Assembly (NCBI GenBank): GCA_002307295.1
Contig: DBTY01000028.1
Span: 1 to 42,876, forward strand
Reading direction: 5' to 3'
DNA length: 42,876 bases
Source: Ignavibacteriales bacterium UBA1304
Lineage (GTDB): Bacteria; Bacteroidota; Ignavibacteria; Ignavibacteriales; Ignavibacteriaceae
Of this stretch, positions 1 through 9,150 are shown piece after piece; position 1 is the first letter of the stretch, and each line of letters begins with the position of its first letter. Below the pieces are notes generated by a model. That model was not told the DNA's origin, ran no database searches, and worked only from the letters and a program-made list of their open reading frames with translations. The position numbers and the translations under genes were made by a program.

Positions 1-2575
1 TAGCTGAGATAGCTTCCGATACGTCATTCAATGCATGACTAAGCGATTCTGCTACTCCGTTTATACTGTCCTTTATCAGCTGATGATCGCCTTTATAGTC
101 GCTGGTAATGCGAACTGTCATATCGCCAGAAGACATCTTTTCAAGAGCTATTACCCCCTCTTTTATTGGGGTTAATATTTCGTCAAGCGTGTCGTTTACG
201 CCTTTTATTATTTTCCCATAATCACCAAGGTGTTTACTCGCGTCGGCTCTTTGGGTTAGTCTGCCTTCAACTGCATTATCTGATAGCATTGTCATATCGG
301 TAATCAAAGCTTCAATCGAAGCAAAGCAGGTATTCAGGTTCATTTTAACTTCGTTATATTCGCCCTGGTACTCGTCGGTTATTTGTTCTGGTATATCGCC
401 TATAGATATTTTATTAATATTTCCAGCCATAAAACGAATTGGATTTACAAGAGCAATTATTATTTCATTAATTCCGGTAATTAATCTATGCCATGTGCCC
501 GAAAATAAATTCACATTTCCGCGGTCATTTAAATTCCCTGTTCTCATATTATTAGCTATTCTATCAACTCCTCTGAAAATAATAGCCACAGTTTTAATGA
601 GTTCATTTAGATTATTTTTAATTCCGTTAAAATCGCCTTTGAACTCTTCGGTAATAGGCTCGGACATTTCGCCATTTTTAATTTTCTCAATATAATTAGC
701 GGCAGAGTTTAGCGGTATTGTAACAGCGTCAAGAGTGTTATTTACGCCTTCGACTATTTTCTTAAAATCGCCCTGGTGCTTTGAAGCGTCCGCGCGCGTA
801 TTAAGGTTTCCTTCAATTGCGCCTTGCGATAAATCGTTAATATCGTCAATTAAAGTCCTGATAGAATCGAAGCATATGTTTAGATTATTTTTAATAACAT
901 TATAATCGCCCTGATATTCTTCAGATATTTTATCTGGTATCTGCCCAACAGCAATGCTATTTATATTTTTTCCCATAAAGTTAATATTAGTTACAAGAGG
1001 TTCAATAATAGCGTTTATATCGCTTACAAGACCGCTCCATGCTCCCACCAATATGCTTGAATTTCCGCGATCTTTCAAATTTCCAGAGCTTATATTTACT
1101 GATATTCTTTTTACTCCTTTGAGTATCATTCCAAGCGTTTTTATCATTTCATTAACGCTTTCTTTTATCTCGTTATAATCGCCTTTCAAATCTTTTTCAA
1201 TTTTTTCAGGAATTACGCCTTTGCTTATATTATTCATATAAGAAGAAGCAAGCTTTAAAGGCTCTGTTACCGCATTAAGAGTATCGTTCATTCCAGTTAC
1301 AATTTTCTGGAAATCTCCCTGATGTTTTGATACGTCGGCCCGCGCGCTCAAGTTTCCAGCTACTGCGGCTTCAGCTAAGAAATTAATATCAGAAACTAAC
1401 AATTCAATGGCGTCTATACATCCGTTGACGTTATTTTTAATTTCATTAAAATCGCCGTGATATTTTTCTGTTATTTTAGGAGGTAAATTTCCTTTGCTGA
1501 TACGGTCTACATATTCGGCAGCCATATTCAATGGACCAATTACCGCATCAAGAGTATCGTTTATTCCTAATACAATTTCTTTATAACCGCCGGTAAATTT
1601 ATCTGCGTTTCCTCTGATCGAAAGCTTTCCTTCTGTCGTTCCATTTATAAGCATTTTAATTTCGGAAATAAGATTTCTTAATGTAGAAGTAATTCCATTC
1701 AATGCTGGAGCAAATTGGTCTTTATCATCATAACTCGGAACAGTAATTGAAACGTCTCCCTGGGCTATATTATGCATTGCTCCGGCAAACTGCTCTAATT
1801 GATCCATAACAGAGTCAAGTACGCCTGCCATCTCGCCTATTTCATCTTTACTGTCAACATTAGCTCGCGTTTTTAGACGCCCTTTTTGTAATTCTTGAAC
1901 CATGTTCAACAGTTTTTTTACAGGATTTTTAATACTTCTAGAAATAAACAAACCAAAAATAATAGCGCATATAAAAACAATCAGCATAAGCGCTCCCATT
2001 GTAAATACAGAGCTTTCTACAATACTAGTATTTGTTTCAGCCATCGCTTTTGCTTTTTCTTTTTTTAGCTTAACAAGTTCGTTAAGAGCAGCTCTCTGCG
2101 CCTTAATACTTGCGGGCATTTCCGTAACCATATAAGTATATGCCGCATCATTTTTCCCTTGCTTTGCCAGATCAATAAATTGCGCTAATTTTGTAAGATA
2201 TTCACTTTTTGCATCTACAAAAGCATTGTATTTTCTTCGTGTTTCTTCGCTTGTAATTTTTGCTTTATACTCTTCAGTTTCAGCATTTACTGTTTTAATT
2301 TCTTCGTTAACTCTGTCTAAAGCGGCATTTCTTTCTTCAGATGTTTTTGCCAAAAGCACATCCCTTGCGGCAACTCTAACATTTACTACAGAAGTAGATA
2401 AATCAACTAACCGCGCTATAGGTTCAGTCATTCTTTTGTATAAAGAAGCGTCGCTTTCGCCAATCGTTTTTATTTCGCTTATCCCCACAAAACCTATTAC
2501 GCAACCCAAAAGAGCAATAATCATAAAGCTTATAAAAAGCTTAATTCCTATTTTTAGATCATAAAACCACTTCAT
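1..2575 (-). CDS. Poly-HAMP methyl-accepting chemotaxis receptor, N-terminal part (cut by window edge)
   Basis: Partial gene: the start codon (ATG at 2575-2573, preceded by a CGGAG ribosome binding site) is present, and the reading frame runs open off the left edge, giving 858 residues. Transmembrane segment at about 12-32, a four-helix-bundle-type periplasmic sensor domain to about 187, second membrane segment at about 188-210, then a canonical HAMP (SKDEIGEMAGVLDSVMDQL near residue 242). After that come about 12 HAMP-like units of roughly 46 residues, recognisable by anchors such as SKHQGDFKKIVEGVN and GDYNVIKNNLN. These are arranged in a larger repeat of 182 residues. The methyl-accepting signalling domain is expected beyond position 1 and is not seen, so a histidine kinase output cannot be excluded. 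The likely role is transmembrane signalling to a CheA/CheW complex. No chemotaxis partner gene lies in the window. Confidence 0.85.
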   Translation of the reverse strand, partial: MKWFYDLKIGIKLFISFMIIALLGCVIGFVGISEIKTIGESDASLYKRMTEPIARLVDLSTSVVNVRVAARDVLLAKTSEERNAALDRVNEEIKTVNAETEEYKAKITSEETRRKYNAFVDAKSEYLTKLAQFIDLAKQGKNDAAYTYMVTEMPASIKAQRAALNELVKLKKEKAKAMAETNTSIVESSVFTMGALMLIVFICAIIFGLFISRSIKNPVKKLLNMVQELQKGRLKTRANVDSKDEIGEMAGVLDSVMDQLEQFAGAMHNIAQGDVSITVPSYDDKDQFAPALNGITSTLRNLISEIKMLINGTTEGKLSIRGNADKFTGGYKEIVLGINDTLDAVIGPLNMAAEYVDRISKGNLPPKITEKYHGDFNEIKNNVNGCIDAIELLVSDINFLAEAAVAGNLSARADVSKHQGDFQKIVTGMNDTLNAVTEPLKLASSYMNNISKGVIPEKIEKDLKGDYNEIKESVNEMIKTLGMILKGVKRISVNISSGNLKDRGNSSILVGAWSGLVSDINAIIEPLVTNINFMGKNINSIAVGQIPDKISEEYQGDYNVIKNNLNICFDSIRTLIDDINDLSQGAIEGNLNTRADASKHQGDFKKIVEGVNNTLDAVTIPLNSAANYIEKIKNGEMSEPITEEFKGDFNGIKNNLNELIKTVAIIFRGVDRIANNMRTGNLNDRGNVNLFSGTWHRLITGINEIIIALVNPIRFMAGNINKISIGDIPEQITDEYQGEYNEVKMNLNTCFASIEALITDMTMLSDNAVEGRLTQRADASKHLGDYGKIIKGVNDTLDEILTPIKEGVIALEKMSSGDMTVRITSDYKGDHQLIKDSINGVAESLSHALNDVSEAISA

Positions 2576-2923
2576 TTCAACTCCGCTAATTATTAAGAAA
2601 TCTGCAATAATACTTTTGCAACAAAACGCTGTTTTAACTATAATATCTGGTTATCTGGATAAGAGTATTATTTGAATTGCAATTTTATGATTTCATCAGA
2701 AACATAAAATAACTACATGTTGGCATATGTATACCTAATATTTGGTATTTTTAAATAAATTTTCGCAATATTTTCATTTTACGTTAAATGTTATTTTAAC
2801 GCATAATAGAAAGCCTGCCTGCGTTTATTTTATATTTTCAAATAATAATATTTTACGCTACTATTTGATTTTAATTTCAAATCTTGCTTTATTTATGATT
2901 TGGAATATGGCAAAATATAAATA
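2576..2923. other. Divergent intergenic region between receptor and AmmeMemoRadiSam operon
   Basis: This 348-base AT-rich gap separates two genes transcribed away from each other, so it must hold both promoters. I see a near-palindrome at 2732-2747 (TACCTAATATTTGGTA, one central-flank mismatch) that could be an operator, but nothing that matches a known regulator. A 60-codon open frame at 2742-2924 looks like chance. Confidence 0.4.
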
Positions 2924-4138
2924 ATGGACGATACTGATCTTTCAAGGCGTGAATTTTTACTTAATCTTTCCAAATTAGGTTTTGCAGTTGCATGCGGAAA
3001 TTGCTTTAGCTTTTTAAAAGCGGCAGATTTCCAGTGGGATGATAATTTTTACAAATATGCTCCTCCGGCAAAATACTGGATTTCTGCTGAAGCAAAAGGA
3101 GCAAAGTGTATTGATTGCCATTCGCCCAAAGATATTAAATTTGAAAACAGTCATTATCACAAAGATAAAGTTGTTAAATGTCTTTTGTGCGCGCAGGGCT
3201 GTATTATTAAAGAAAATAAATCAGGCAAATGCCGCGCAAGACGAAATGTAAACGGAGAGTTACGAAGCCTTGTTTACGGCAGACCTATTTCTACGCACGT
3301 AGACCCGATTGAAAAAAAGCCGTTCTATCATTTTATGCCTGGCAGTAACGCTTATTCTATAGCGACAGCAGGATGCCCTCTTTCATGCCAATTCTGCCAG
3401 AACTGGGAAATTTCGCAAGCCAGACCGGAGGACTATCGCGTAAAATATGTCCCCGCTAACGAAATTGCCGATAATGCCAACGCAGGCGGTATTCCTATTA
3501 TTGCTTTTACTTATAACGAACCTACTGTATTTATTGAATACATGCTTGATATTGCACGCTTAGCTAAAGCTAAAAAAATTAAAAGCGCGCTTGTTAGCTG
3601 CGGTTTTATGAACCCCGAACCTCTTAGAGATATTTGCGATACGCTTGACGCAATTAAAATTGATCTGAAAGGTTTCAGCGAAGACTTTTATAAAAAAGTC
3701 TGCCATGCCGAGCTTAAACCGGTTCTTAGAACAATTAAACAGATTGCAAAAAGCAAAACTCACTTGGAAATTGTTAACTTAGTGGTTCCTACTTTAAATG
3801 ATTCAGAACGCATGATGCATAATATAGCCGATTGGATTATAAACGAAGTGGGTCCCGACGTCCCTCTGCATTTTACAAGATTTCATCCTGATTTTAAACT
3901 TGCCAATCTTCCCCCTACGCCAATTGCGTCTCTGGAAAAAGCCCGCGAGATTGCAATGAGTAAAGGATTGAGATATGTTTATATTGGCAACGTCCCCGGA
4001 CATTCGGCTAACTCAACTTTCTGTCCGCAATGCAAAAAAGTGATTATTAAAAGAACAAACTTTTTTATGTCTGAGATGCATATGAAAAAAGGAAGATGCG
4101 CTTTTTGTAATTATCCTATTGCGGGAGTATGGCATTAA
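2924..4138 (+). CDS. amrS: AmmeMemoRadiSam system radical SAM enzyme with Tat-type leader
   Basis: 404-residue radical SAM protein of the AmrS family. The 4Fe-4S cluster motif CPLSCQFC gives C151, C155 and C158. Before it lies the family's second cysteine set (C86, C89, C93, C103), and the C-terminus has a zinc-ribbon-like CPQC...CAFC ending in AGVWH. The N-terminus is unusual. SRREFL at residues 7-12 followed by a hydrophobic stretch (13-30) resembles a twin-arginine export signal, and CIDCH at 62-66 is a c-type haem attachment motif (CxxCH) that fits a periplasmic site. The reaction of the family is not established. The start is the first possible one, because an in-frame stop lies at 2918-2920; there is no strong ribosome binding site. 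First gene of an operon with 4159 and 5745. Family assignment is sure; export is an inference. Confidence 0.88.
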   Translation: MDDTDLSRREFLLNLSKLGFAVACGNCFSFLKAADFQWDDNFYKYAPPAKYWISAEAKGAKCIDCHSPKDIKFENSHYHKDKVVKCLLCAQGCIIKENKSGKCRARRNVNGELRSLVYGRPISTHVDPIEKKPFYHFMPGSNAYSIATAGCPLSCQFCQNWEISQARPEDYRVKYVPANEIADNANAGGIPIIAFTYNEPTVFIEYMLDIARLAKAKKIKSALVSCGFMNPEPLRDICDTLDAIKIDLKGFSEDFYKKVCHAELKPVLRTIKQIAKSKTHLEIVNLVVPTLNDSERMMHNIADWIINEVGPDVPLHFTRFHPDFKLANLPPTPIASLEKAREIAMSKGLRYVYIGNVPGHSANSTFCPQCKKVIIKRTNFFMSEMHMKKGRCAFCNYPIAGVWH

Positions 4139-4158
4139 TTTAATTTACGAGGGAAAAC

Positions 4159-5748
4159 ATGAACGGAAAAAATTACTTCCTTTATATTGTAGTTTTTTTT
4201 CTTTTTTACCCCTTTCTTATGGTTGGGTGTTCCGAAAATAAATCCGGCTCAACTCCTGGAGACGACTCGTCCGTAAAACAAAGCGAGTTTGCTGGGCAAT
4301 TTTACCCCGCCGATTCTGTTAAACTATTTAATGCGCTGACTATCTTTTTTAAAAATGCCGTTACGCCGCCTAAGTCAAAACCCAAAGCTTTAATTGTTCC
4401 TCATGCCGGTTATATATATTCCGGACAAATTGCAGCAGATGCATACAACGCAGCAAGAAATTTTAAATATGATATCATTGTAATTCTTGGAACAAACCAC
4501 ACTACTGCCGGTTTTGATAAAGTTTCTATTTTTAATGAAGACGCTATAAGAACTCCGCTTGGTAAAGCTATATTTGATAAAGGAATTACTACGCAGCTAC
4601 TTAAAGAAGACCCGGACGTAAGTTATAATGCGGCGGTAAATAAAAAAGAACATTCCATAGAAGTCCAGATACCGTTTATTCAGTATGCCTTTCCTGGCGC
4701 GCGTATTGTTCCAGTAATTGTCGCAAGCCCTGATTTAGATATGTGCCGTCGTCTTGGAAAAACATTAGCGTCTATACTGCGCGGCAAAAACGCTCTAATT
4801 GTGGCCAGTTCCGATCTATCTCATTACACAGATTTTAAAAACGCTCAGATGGTTGATGAAAAGACATTAAGAACAATTGCCGCGATGGATCAGCAAAAAA
4901 TTTCCGTTTATATGCGCGACGAATTATATCAGTCAATCCCAGCCCTTGTAACCTGCGCTTGCGGCGAAGGGGCGATATTAACAGCTGTTACAGCCGCAAA
5001 AGAGCTTGGCGCGGAAGATTGTTCATTAATAAGCTATGCTAACTCTGGACATACTGTTATCGGCGAGCTTGAACGAGTAGTTGGATATGGCGCCGCAGCC
5101 TTTTTTAACGAAGCTAAAACTAACAACGCTAATTACGACTCGTTATTTTCTCAGAATAAAGCGACCGCTTTTACTTTGGATAATATTTCAGATAATGATA
5201 AAATTCAATTATTGAAAATTGCCAGAGAAACAATACGCGATTATTTGCTATCAGGCATTACCCCTCTAGTAAGAAATCTAAATCCAGCGCTTAGAACCAA
5301 TAGAGGCGTGTTTGTAACGTTAAAGAAAAATGGAGAGCTTAGAGGCTGCATAGGTCGGATGAGCGAAGAATGGCCTTTGTATAAAGTTACCGGATCAATG
5401 GCAATAGAAGCGGCGTTTAACGACAACAGATTTTCTCCCCTGACTATTAAAGAGCTTGACCAGATAAACATAGAAATTTCTGCGCTTACCCCATTTAAGC
5501 AAATTGCCGGAGCCGATGATATTACGCTTGGGAAAGATGGCGTCATAATCAAAAAAAACGGCAGGCAGGCTGTTTTTTTGCCGCAGGTAGCCACAGAAAC
5601 AGGATGGGATAAAATTCAGTTTCTTGATCAGTTATGCCGTAAAGCAGGTTTAAATTCAGGCGATTGGAAAGACGCGGCGCTTTATACATTTCAGGCGGAA
5701 GTTTTTAACGAACAAGAATTTAATATAGGCGATACTGATAAAAAGTGA
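4159..5748 (+). CDS. AmmeMemoRadiSam proteins B and A fused (Memo + AMMECR1), predicted lipoprotein
   Basis: 529 residues with two domains. Residues about 42-320 are a Memo (AmrB) domain. The candidate metal ligands match those of human MEMO1: H82 in PHAGYIYSG, H114 in GTNH and C268 in ACGEGAI. Residues about 340-525 are an AMMECR1 (AmrA) domain with the signature LRGCIG at 394-399. The N-terminus is a short hydrophobic leader ending in MVGC (C24), a plausible lipobox, so the protein is probably anchored on the outer face of a membrane. A GAGGG ribosome binding site precedes the ATG. It lies 20 bases after the radical SAM gene and its stop overlaps the next start (GTGA at 5745-5748). These three partners co-occur widely but their joint function is unknown; the lipoprotein call is from motif only. 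Confidence 0.9.
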   Translation: MNGKNYFLYIVVFFLFYPFLMVGCSENKSGSTPGDDSSVKQSEFAGQFYPADSVKLFNALTIFFKNAVTPPKSKPKALIVPHAGYIYSGQIAADAYNAARNFKYDIIVILGTNHTTAGFDKVSIFNEDAIRTPLGKAIFDKGITTQLLKEDPDVSYNAAVNKKEHSIEVQIPFIQYAFPGARIVPVIVASPDLDMCRRLGKTLASILRGKNALIVASSDLSHYTDFKNAQMVDEKTLRTIAAMDQQKISVYMRDELYQSIPALVTCACGEGAILTAVTAAKELGAEDCSLISYANSGHTVIGELERVVGYGAAAFFNEAKTNNANYDSLFSQNKATAFTLDNISDNDKIQLLKIARETIRDYLLSGITPLVRNLNPALRTNRGVFVTLKKNGELRGCIGRMSEEWPLYKVTGSMAIEAAFNDNRFSPLTIKELDQINIEISALTPFKQIAGADDITLGKDGVIIKKNGRQAVFLPQVATETGWDKIQFLDQLCRKAGLNSGDWKDAALYTFQAEVFNEQEFNIGDTDKK

Positions 5749-7892
5749 AACGAATATTATTCCTTACCGGTTTCTTTTCAGTTCTCAGTCAGGTAGTTTT
5801 ATTAAGAGAACTAAACGTAGCATATTTTGGCGTAGAGCTAATATATACGCTTGCTTTAGGCGTCTGGCTGTTAGGTTCTGCACTTGGCGCTTTAATTAAC
5901 CGTAAAAATGCTTTCCCGGATATTCATAAGATATTTCTTTTATTGTTTATTGCGGCGTTGATAATTCCATGCGACATTATTTTTATCAGGGGCGCGCGAA
6001 TATTATCCGGCGAAGCTTCCGGCGTATATTTGCCGTTTTATTTTCAAATCCTCTTATTAATCATATCTCTCGTTCCAATAAGCGCTTTAACTGGTTTTGC
6101 TTTTCAACGCAGCGCTAAGCTTTTTATTTCGGATGGCAAATCGCTTGCGCTTGCATATTCAATAGAAAGCGCCGGCGGTATTGCAGGAGGTATTATGTCT
6201 GCTCTTCCGGCAGCGTTAAATATTTCTAATTTTTCAACAGGACTCTTTTGCGTTCTTTCTGTATTTTTATTTATAGATTATAAATTCATATTAAAAAAGA
6301 ACAGATATTTTTTATTATTTCCGGCTCTTATATTTGCAATAACGCTATTCTTATTATGCAATACGCATAAAATAGATATTGCCTCTGCTTCATGGAATCA
6401 TATAAATATTGTTGAAACAAAAGACACTCCATATAACCGAATATCAATATCAAATAACCTTGGACAGATTTCTGTTTTTGAAGACGACGCGCTTTGCTAT
6501 GAATCCGAAACTACTGACGCAGAAGAATTTTGCCAGATTTCTTTATTATTAGTCGATAAACCCAAACGCGTTCTTGCGCTTGGAGGGGGCTACCAGGGAA
6601 TTTTAAATGAAATTATTAAACTGAAATACGTTACCGTAGATTACGTTGAATTTAATAAAAGTCTTTCGAGTATTCTTACGCCATACCTTAACAACACTTT
6701 TGGCAACGCGTTAGCTTCCGGAAGAATAACTGCATTTTATATGGATCCTAAAACTTTTCTGAAAAATGCTAATTATTATGACGCTATTATTATTAATATG
6801 CCTGAACCAACTTCAGGACAAACAAATCGTTTTTACACAAAAGAATTTTTCTCCCTTTGCTCAAAGCATTTAAGTAATAACGGCATAATTGCATTCCGAA
6901 TGAAATCAGCCGAAAATCTCTGGTCGCCTGTTTTGTTAAAACGCAATACAAGTATTTACAAAACTTTGAAATCATCTTTTAACGACGTAGTGGTTTTTCC
7001 AGGGACAGTAAATATTTTTGCAGCTTCTCAAAATAAACTTGAACTAAATCCGGATGTCCTTTCAAATCGTCTCCTTGAACGCCAATTAAACACTAAAATA
7101 GTTACTCCTCAATATATTAAATATATTTTAAGCAACGATAGATTCGACCAGATCAGGCGCCTGATGGATTCAACGAATTCAACCGAACTAAATACCGACA
7201 ATAAGCCTGTCTGTTACCGTTATACATCGGCTATTTGGCTCTCTAAATTTTTTCCAGAATATGCATATATTAATTTTAACACAATAAACCCGTATAATTT
7301 AATTTCCTTTGGAATATTTGCAGTTTTATTTTTCGCATTTATCAAAGCTTTTAAAAAGATAAAAAAATATATTTTAATAAGCGTAGTAAGTTTTCAGGGT
7401 ATGATCTTAGAGCTATCTCTTATTTTGCGCTATCAAACAGAAAGCGGCATTCTATACCAGAACATAGGAATTTTAATAACTGTTTTTATGCTTGGCCTTA
7501 GCGCAGGTTCGTATGTATTAAACCGAATAGAAGCTGATAACGTTTTTATGCCAAAACAAAAAAAATTAACCGGAGTAATTCTGATTCTTTTATTCGCCTT
7601 GTTAAATTTGTGCGTAGGAATTTTCTTTAAGACAGCCGAGATAGTAAATCTGACAATAATTTCTGTTTTGCTTTTTTCAGATGGATTTTTAGTATCGGCA
7701 GTATTTGCTTTTCTAAGCCGTTCTCGCAACGATAAACAAAATTTGCTTGTTTCGCCCCTATATTCAGCCGATCTGATTGGCGGCTGTATTGGAGCTATAT
7801 TAGGAGGATTGTTTTTTATCCCATCATTAGGCTTAAGCGAGATGCTCATTTATAGCGGTATTTTGTCGGCTATTTCGTTACTACTAAACTAA
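5745..7892 (+). CDS. Membrane protein with spermidine-synthase-like methyltransferase-fold domain
   Basis: 715 residues: an N-terminal block of membrane helices (about 1-200), a soluble Rossmann-fold domain (about 205-410) and a C-terminal block of helices (about 520-715) that resembles the first (LSAGSY echoes LGSALG). The nucleotide-binding loop GGGYQG is at 280-285. The segment that holds the two catalytic aspartates in aminopropyltransferases reads INMPEP, with N351 and E354 at those positions, so true spermidine synthesis is unlikely. It probably binds SAM or a related nucleoside without making polyamines. It starts with GTG overlapping the TGA of the upstream Memo-AMMECR1 gene, so translation is likely coupled and the product is expected to work with that system. 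The upstream ribosome binding site is weak, consistent with coupling. Exact function unknown. Confidence 0.75.
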   Translation: MKRILFLTGFFSVLSQVVLLRELNVAYFGVELIYTLALGVWLLGSALGALINRKNAFPDIHKIFLLLFIAALIIPCDIIFIRGARILSGEASGVYLPFYFQILLLIISLVPISALTGFAFQRSAKLFISDGKSLALAYSIESAGGIAGGIMSALPAALNISNFSTGLFCVLSVFLFIDYKFILKKNRYFLLFPALIFAITLFLLCNTHKIDIASASWNHINIVETKDTPYNRISISNNLGQISVFEDDALCYESETTDAEEFCQISLLLVDKPKRVLALGGGYQGILNEIIKLKYVTVDYVEFNKSLSSILTPYLNNTFGNALASGRITAFYMDPKTFLKNANYYDAIIINMPEPTSGQTNRFYTKEFFSLCSKHLSNNGIIAFRMKSAENLWSPVLLKRNTSIYKTLKSSFNDVVVFPGTVNIFAASQNKLELNPDVLSNRLLERQLNTKIVTPQYIKYILSNDRFDQIRRLMDSTNSTELNTDNKPVCYRYTSAIWLSKFFPEYAYINFNTINPYNLISFGIFAVLFFAFIKAFKKIKKYILISVVSFQGMILELSLILRYQTESGILYQNIGILITVFMLGLSAGSYVLNRIEADNVFMPKQKKLTGVILILLFALLNLCVGIFFKTAEIVNLTIISVLLFSDGFLVSAVFAFLSRSRNDKQNLLVSPLYSADLIGGCIGAILGGLFFIPSLGLSEMLIYSGILSAISLLLN

Positions 7893-8277
7893 TAGAAAAT
7901 ATATTCGATAATTTAATGAAATGTAAATGTTCAGATGGTATATTTTCCTTGTTAATGGGCTTTTGACTTCGTAAAATAATTCACTCAGTTTATAATAATT
8001 ATTTATTTTATTCCTGAACTGGTATTATTGCAAAGTTAATATTTCTTTAAAATATTATTACAAATCTTGACATTACGCATATAAATGTTAAATTGATAAT
8101 GTATTTATAGTATTACACCTTAGTTTTTCAGGCTTTTTGCTTTATTAAGTTAATACTTTTATGCATTTCTCTTTTTATTCCTAATTTTCTGAAACTATAA
8201 GTTCTAATTACGCAGCTTAATAGTTTACAGTATGAAACGATACAATCATTATTAAATTCATATATAAGGAGGTTAGC
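7893..8277 (+). other. 385-base intergenic leader before the outer-membrane barrel gene
   Basis: No gene is visible here. It contains an AT-only hairpin (TAATATTT at 8037-8044, AAATATTA at 8050-8057) and a candidate promoter at 8067-8094. Stop codons are frequent in all frames. If the promoter is real, the downstream gene has an mRNA leader of about 180 bases. Confidence 0.4.
8067..8094 (+). promoter_or_regulatory. Candidate promoter of the barrel gene
   Basis: A perfect TTGACA (8067-8072) is followed after 16 bases by TAAATT (8089-8094), which matches TATAAT at four of six positions. It lies about 185 bases before the start codon at 8278. This is a pattern match only, and in this group of bacteria the housekeeping consensus can differ. 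Confidence 0.3.
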
Positions 8278-9081
8278 TTGAGAAATACACTATACAAAAC
8301 TACAGCGTTAGTAAGTTTGGTTCTTTTACTTTCAACAGGCGTTTCGTTTGCGGGAATAAACTCAAACGTTCCAGCGGCTGATACCGCAGCAGGCGCGCAA
8401 CCAAACAATTCAAAACTTTCATTCAATTTTGGCGCAGATCTTGTGTCCAGATACGTCTGGAGAGGCGTAGAATTCGGCACAGCGTGGGATAATTCTTCTA
8501 CTCCCCACTTTCAGCCAAATGCGGCTCTAGGTTATGATTTAGGGACTGGCGGAGCTCTTACCCTTGGATTCTGGGGTTCTTATGGTTTCTCTGGCAACTA
8601 TAGCGAAAATGATATATTCCTAACCTATGCTATTAACACAAAGGCCGGCGGATTTGGCATTACATTTACTGATTATTATTACCCGTATTTAGATATACCA
8701 TTTTCTGATTTTAAAAAAGACGGTAAAGGAGCTCACACTTTTGACGCTGAGTTCACTTATACCTTGCCTGAAGCGTTTCCGTTGAGTCTTATGGTTTCTA
8801 ATAACATATATAACGACGCTCCTGGTCAGAAATCATTGTATATTGAAGCTAACTATCCGTTCACAATTCAGAACGTTCAAATGGGGTTATTTGTCGGAGC
8901 CGCTAAAGGTCCAAGCGTTTGGCACAGCATATCAACCGACCATTTTGAGTTTTGCAATGTAGGATTCAAGGCTTCCAAATCAGTTAAGATTACCCAGGAC
9001 TTTAGTCTTCCTTTAGGCGTTTACTGGATTTATAACGCCCACCTAAAAGACACTCATTTAATCTTCAAAGTATCATTTTAA
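8278..9081 (+). CDS. Exported outer-membrane beta-barrel protein, TorF-type putative porin
   Basis: 267 residues. A signal peptide (1-25, ending GVSFAG) is followed by a sequence rich in alternating, aromatic-capped strands and ending in the aromatic residue (KVSF), as expected for an outer-membrane barrel. SFNFGADLVSRYVWRGVEF is the typical opening of TorF-like putative porins. The start codon is TTG, chosen because a consensus AAGGAGG lies at 8266-8272, five bases upstream. No other in-frame start is as well placed. Transcribed alone, with a strong terminator just after the stop. The substrate is unknown; porin function is inferred from the fold. Confidence 0.72.
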   Translation: MRNTLYKTTALVSLVLLLSTGVSFAGINSNVPAADTAAGAQPNNSKLSFNFGADLVSRYVWRGVEFGTAWDNSSTPHFQPNAALGYDLGTGGALTLGFWGSYGFSGNYSENDIFLTYAINTKAGGFGITFTDYYYPYLDIPFSDFKKDGKGAHTFDAEFTYTLPEAFPLSLMVSNNIYNDAPGQKSLYIEANYPFTIQNVQMGLFVGAAKGPSVWHSISTDHFEFCNVGFKASKSVKITQDFSLPLGVYWIYNAHLKDTHLIFKVSF

Positions 9082-9086
9082 ATATT

Positions 9087-9123
9087 AAAAGCCTGACAAT
9101 TTTGTAAATCTTGTCAGGCTTTT
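9087..9123. terminator. Rho-independent terminator after the barrel gene
   Basis: A perfect 13-bp stem (9087-9099 with 9111-9123) with an 11-base loop, its 3' arm ending in TTTT followed by more T-rich sequence. It starts six bases after the stop codon at 9081. A-rich sequence on the other side means it could also stop the converging gene that ends at 9151. Confidence 0.88.
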
Positions 9124-9150
9124 TATTTTACTTATTATATTGTAATTCTT

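Noticed and set aside
2742..2924. 60-codon open frame just upstream of the radical SAM gene
   Set aside because: It has no ribosome binding site, no domain-like sequence, lies in the AT-rich promoter region and ends on the next gene's start. Most likely a chance frame.
7433..7849. 138-codon antisense open frame inside the spermidine-synthase-like gene
   Set aside because: It is a shadow of the coding frame on the other strand, without signal peptide, motif or ribosome binding site. The same applies to the other antisense frames inside large genes.
8037..8057. Eight-bp AT-only hairpin in the leader of the barrel gene
   Set aside because: A stem of A-T pairs only is weak and common in this composition. 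No riboswitch-like conserved core is visible around it.
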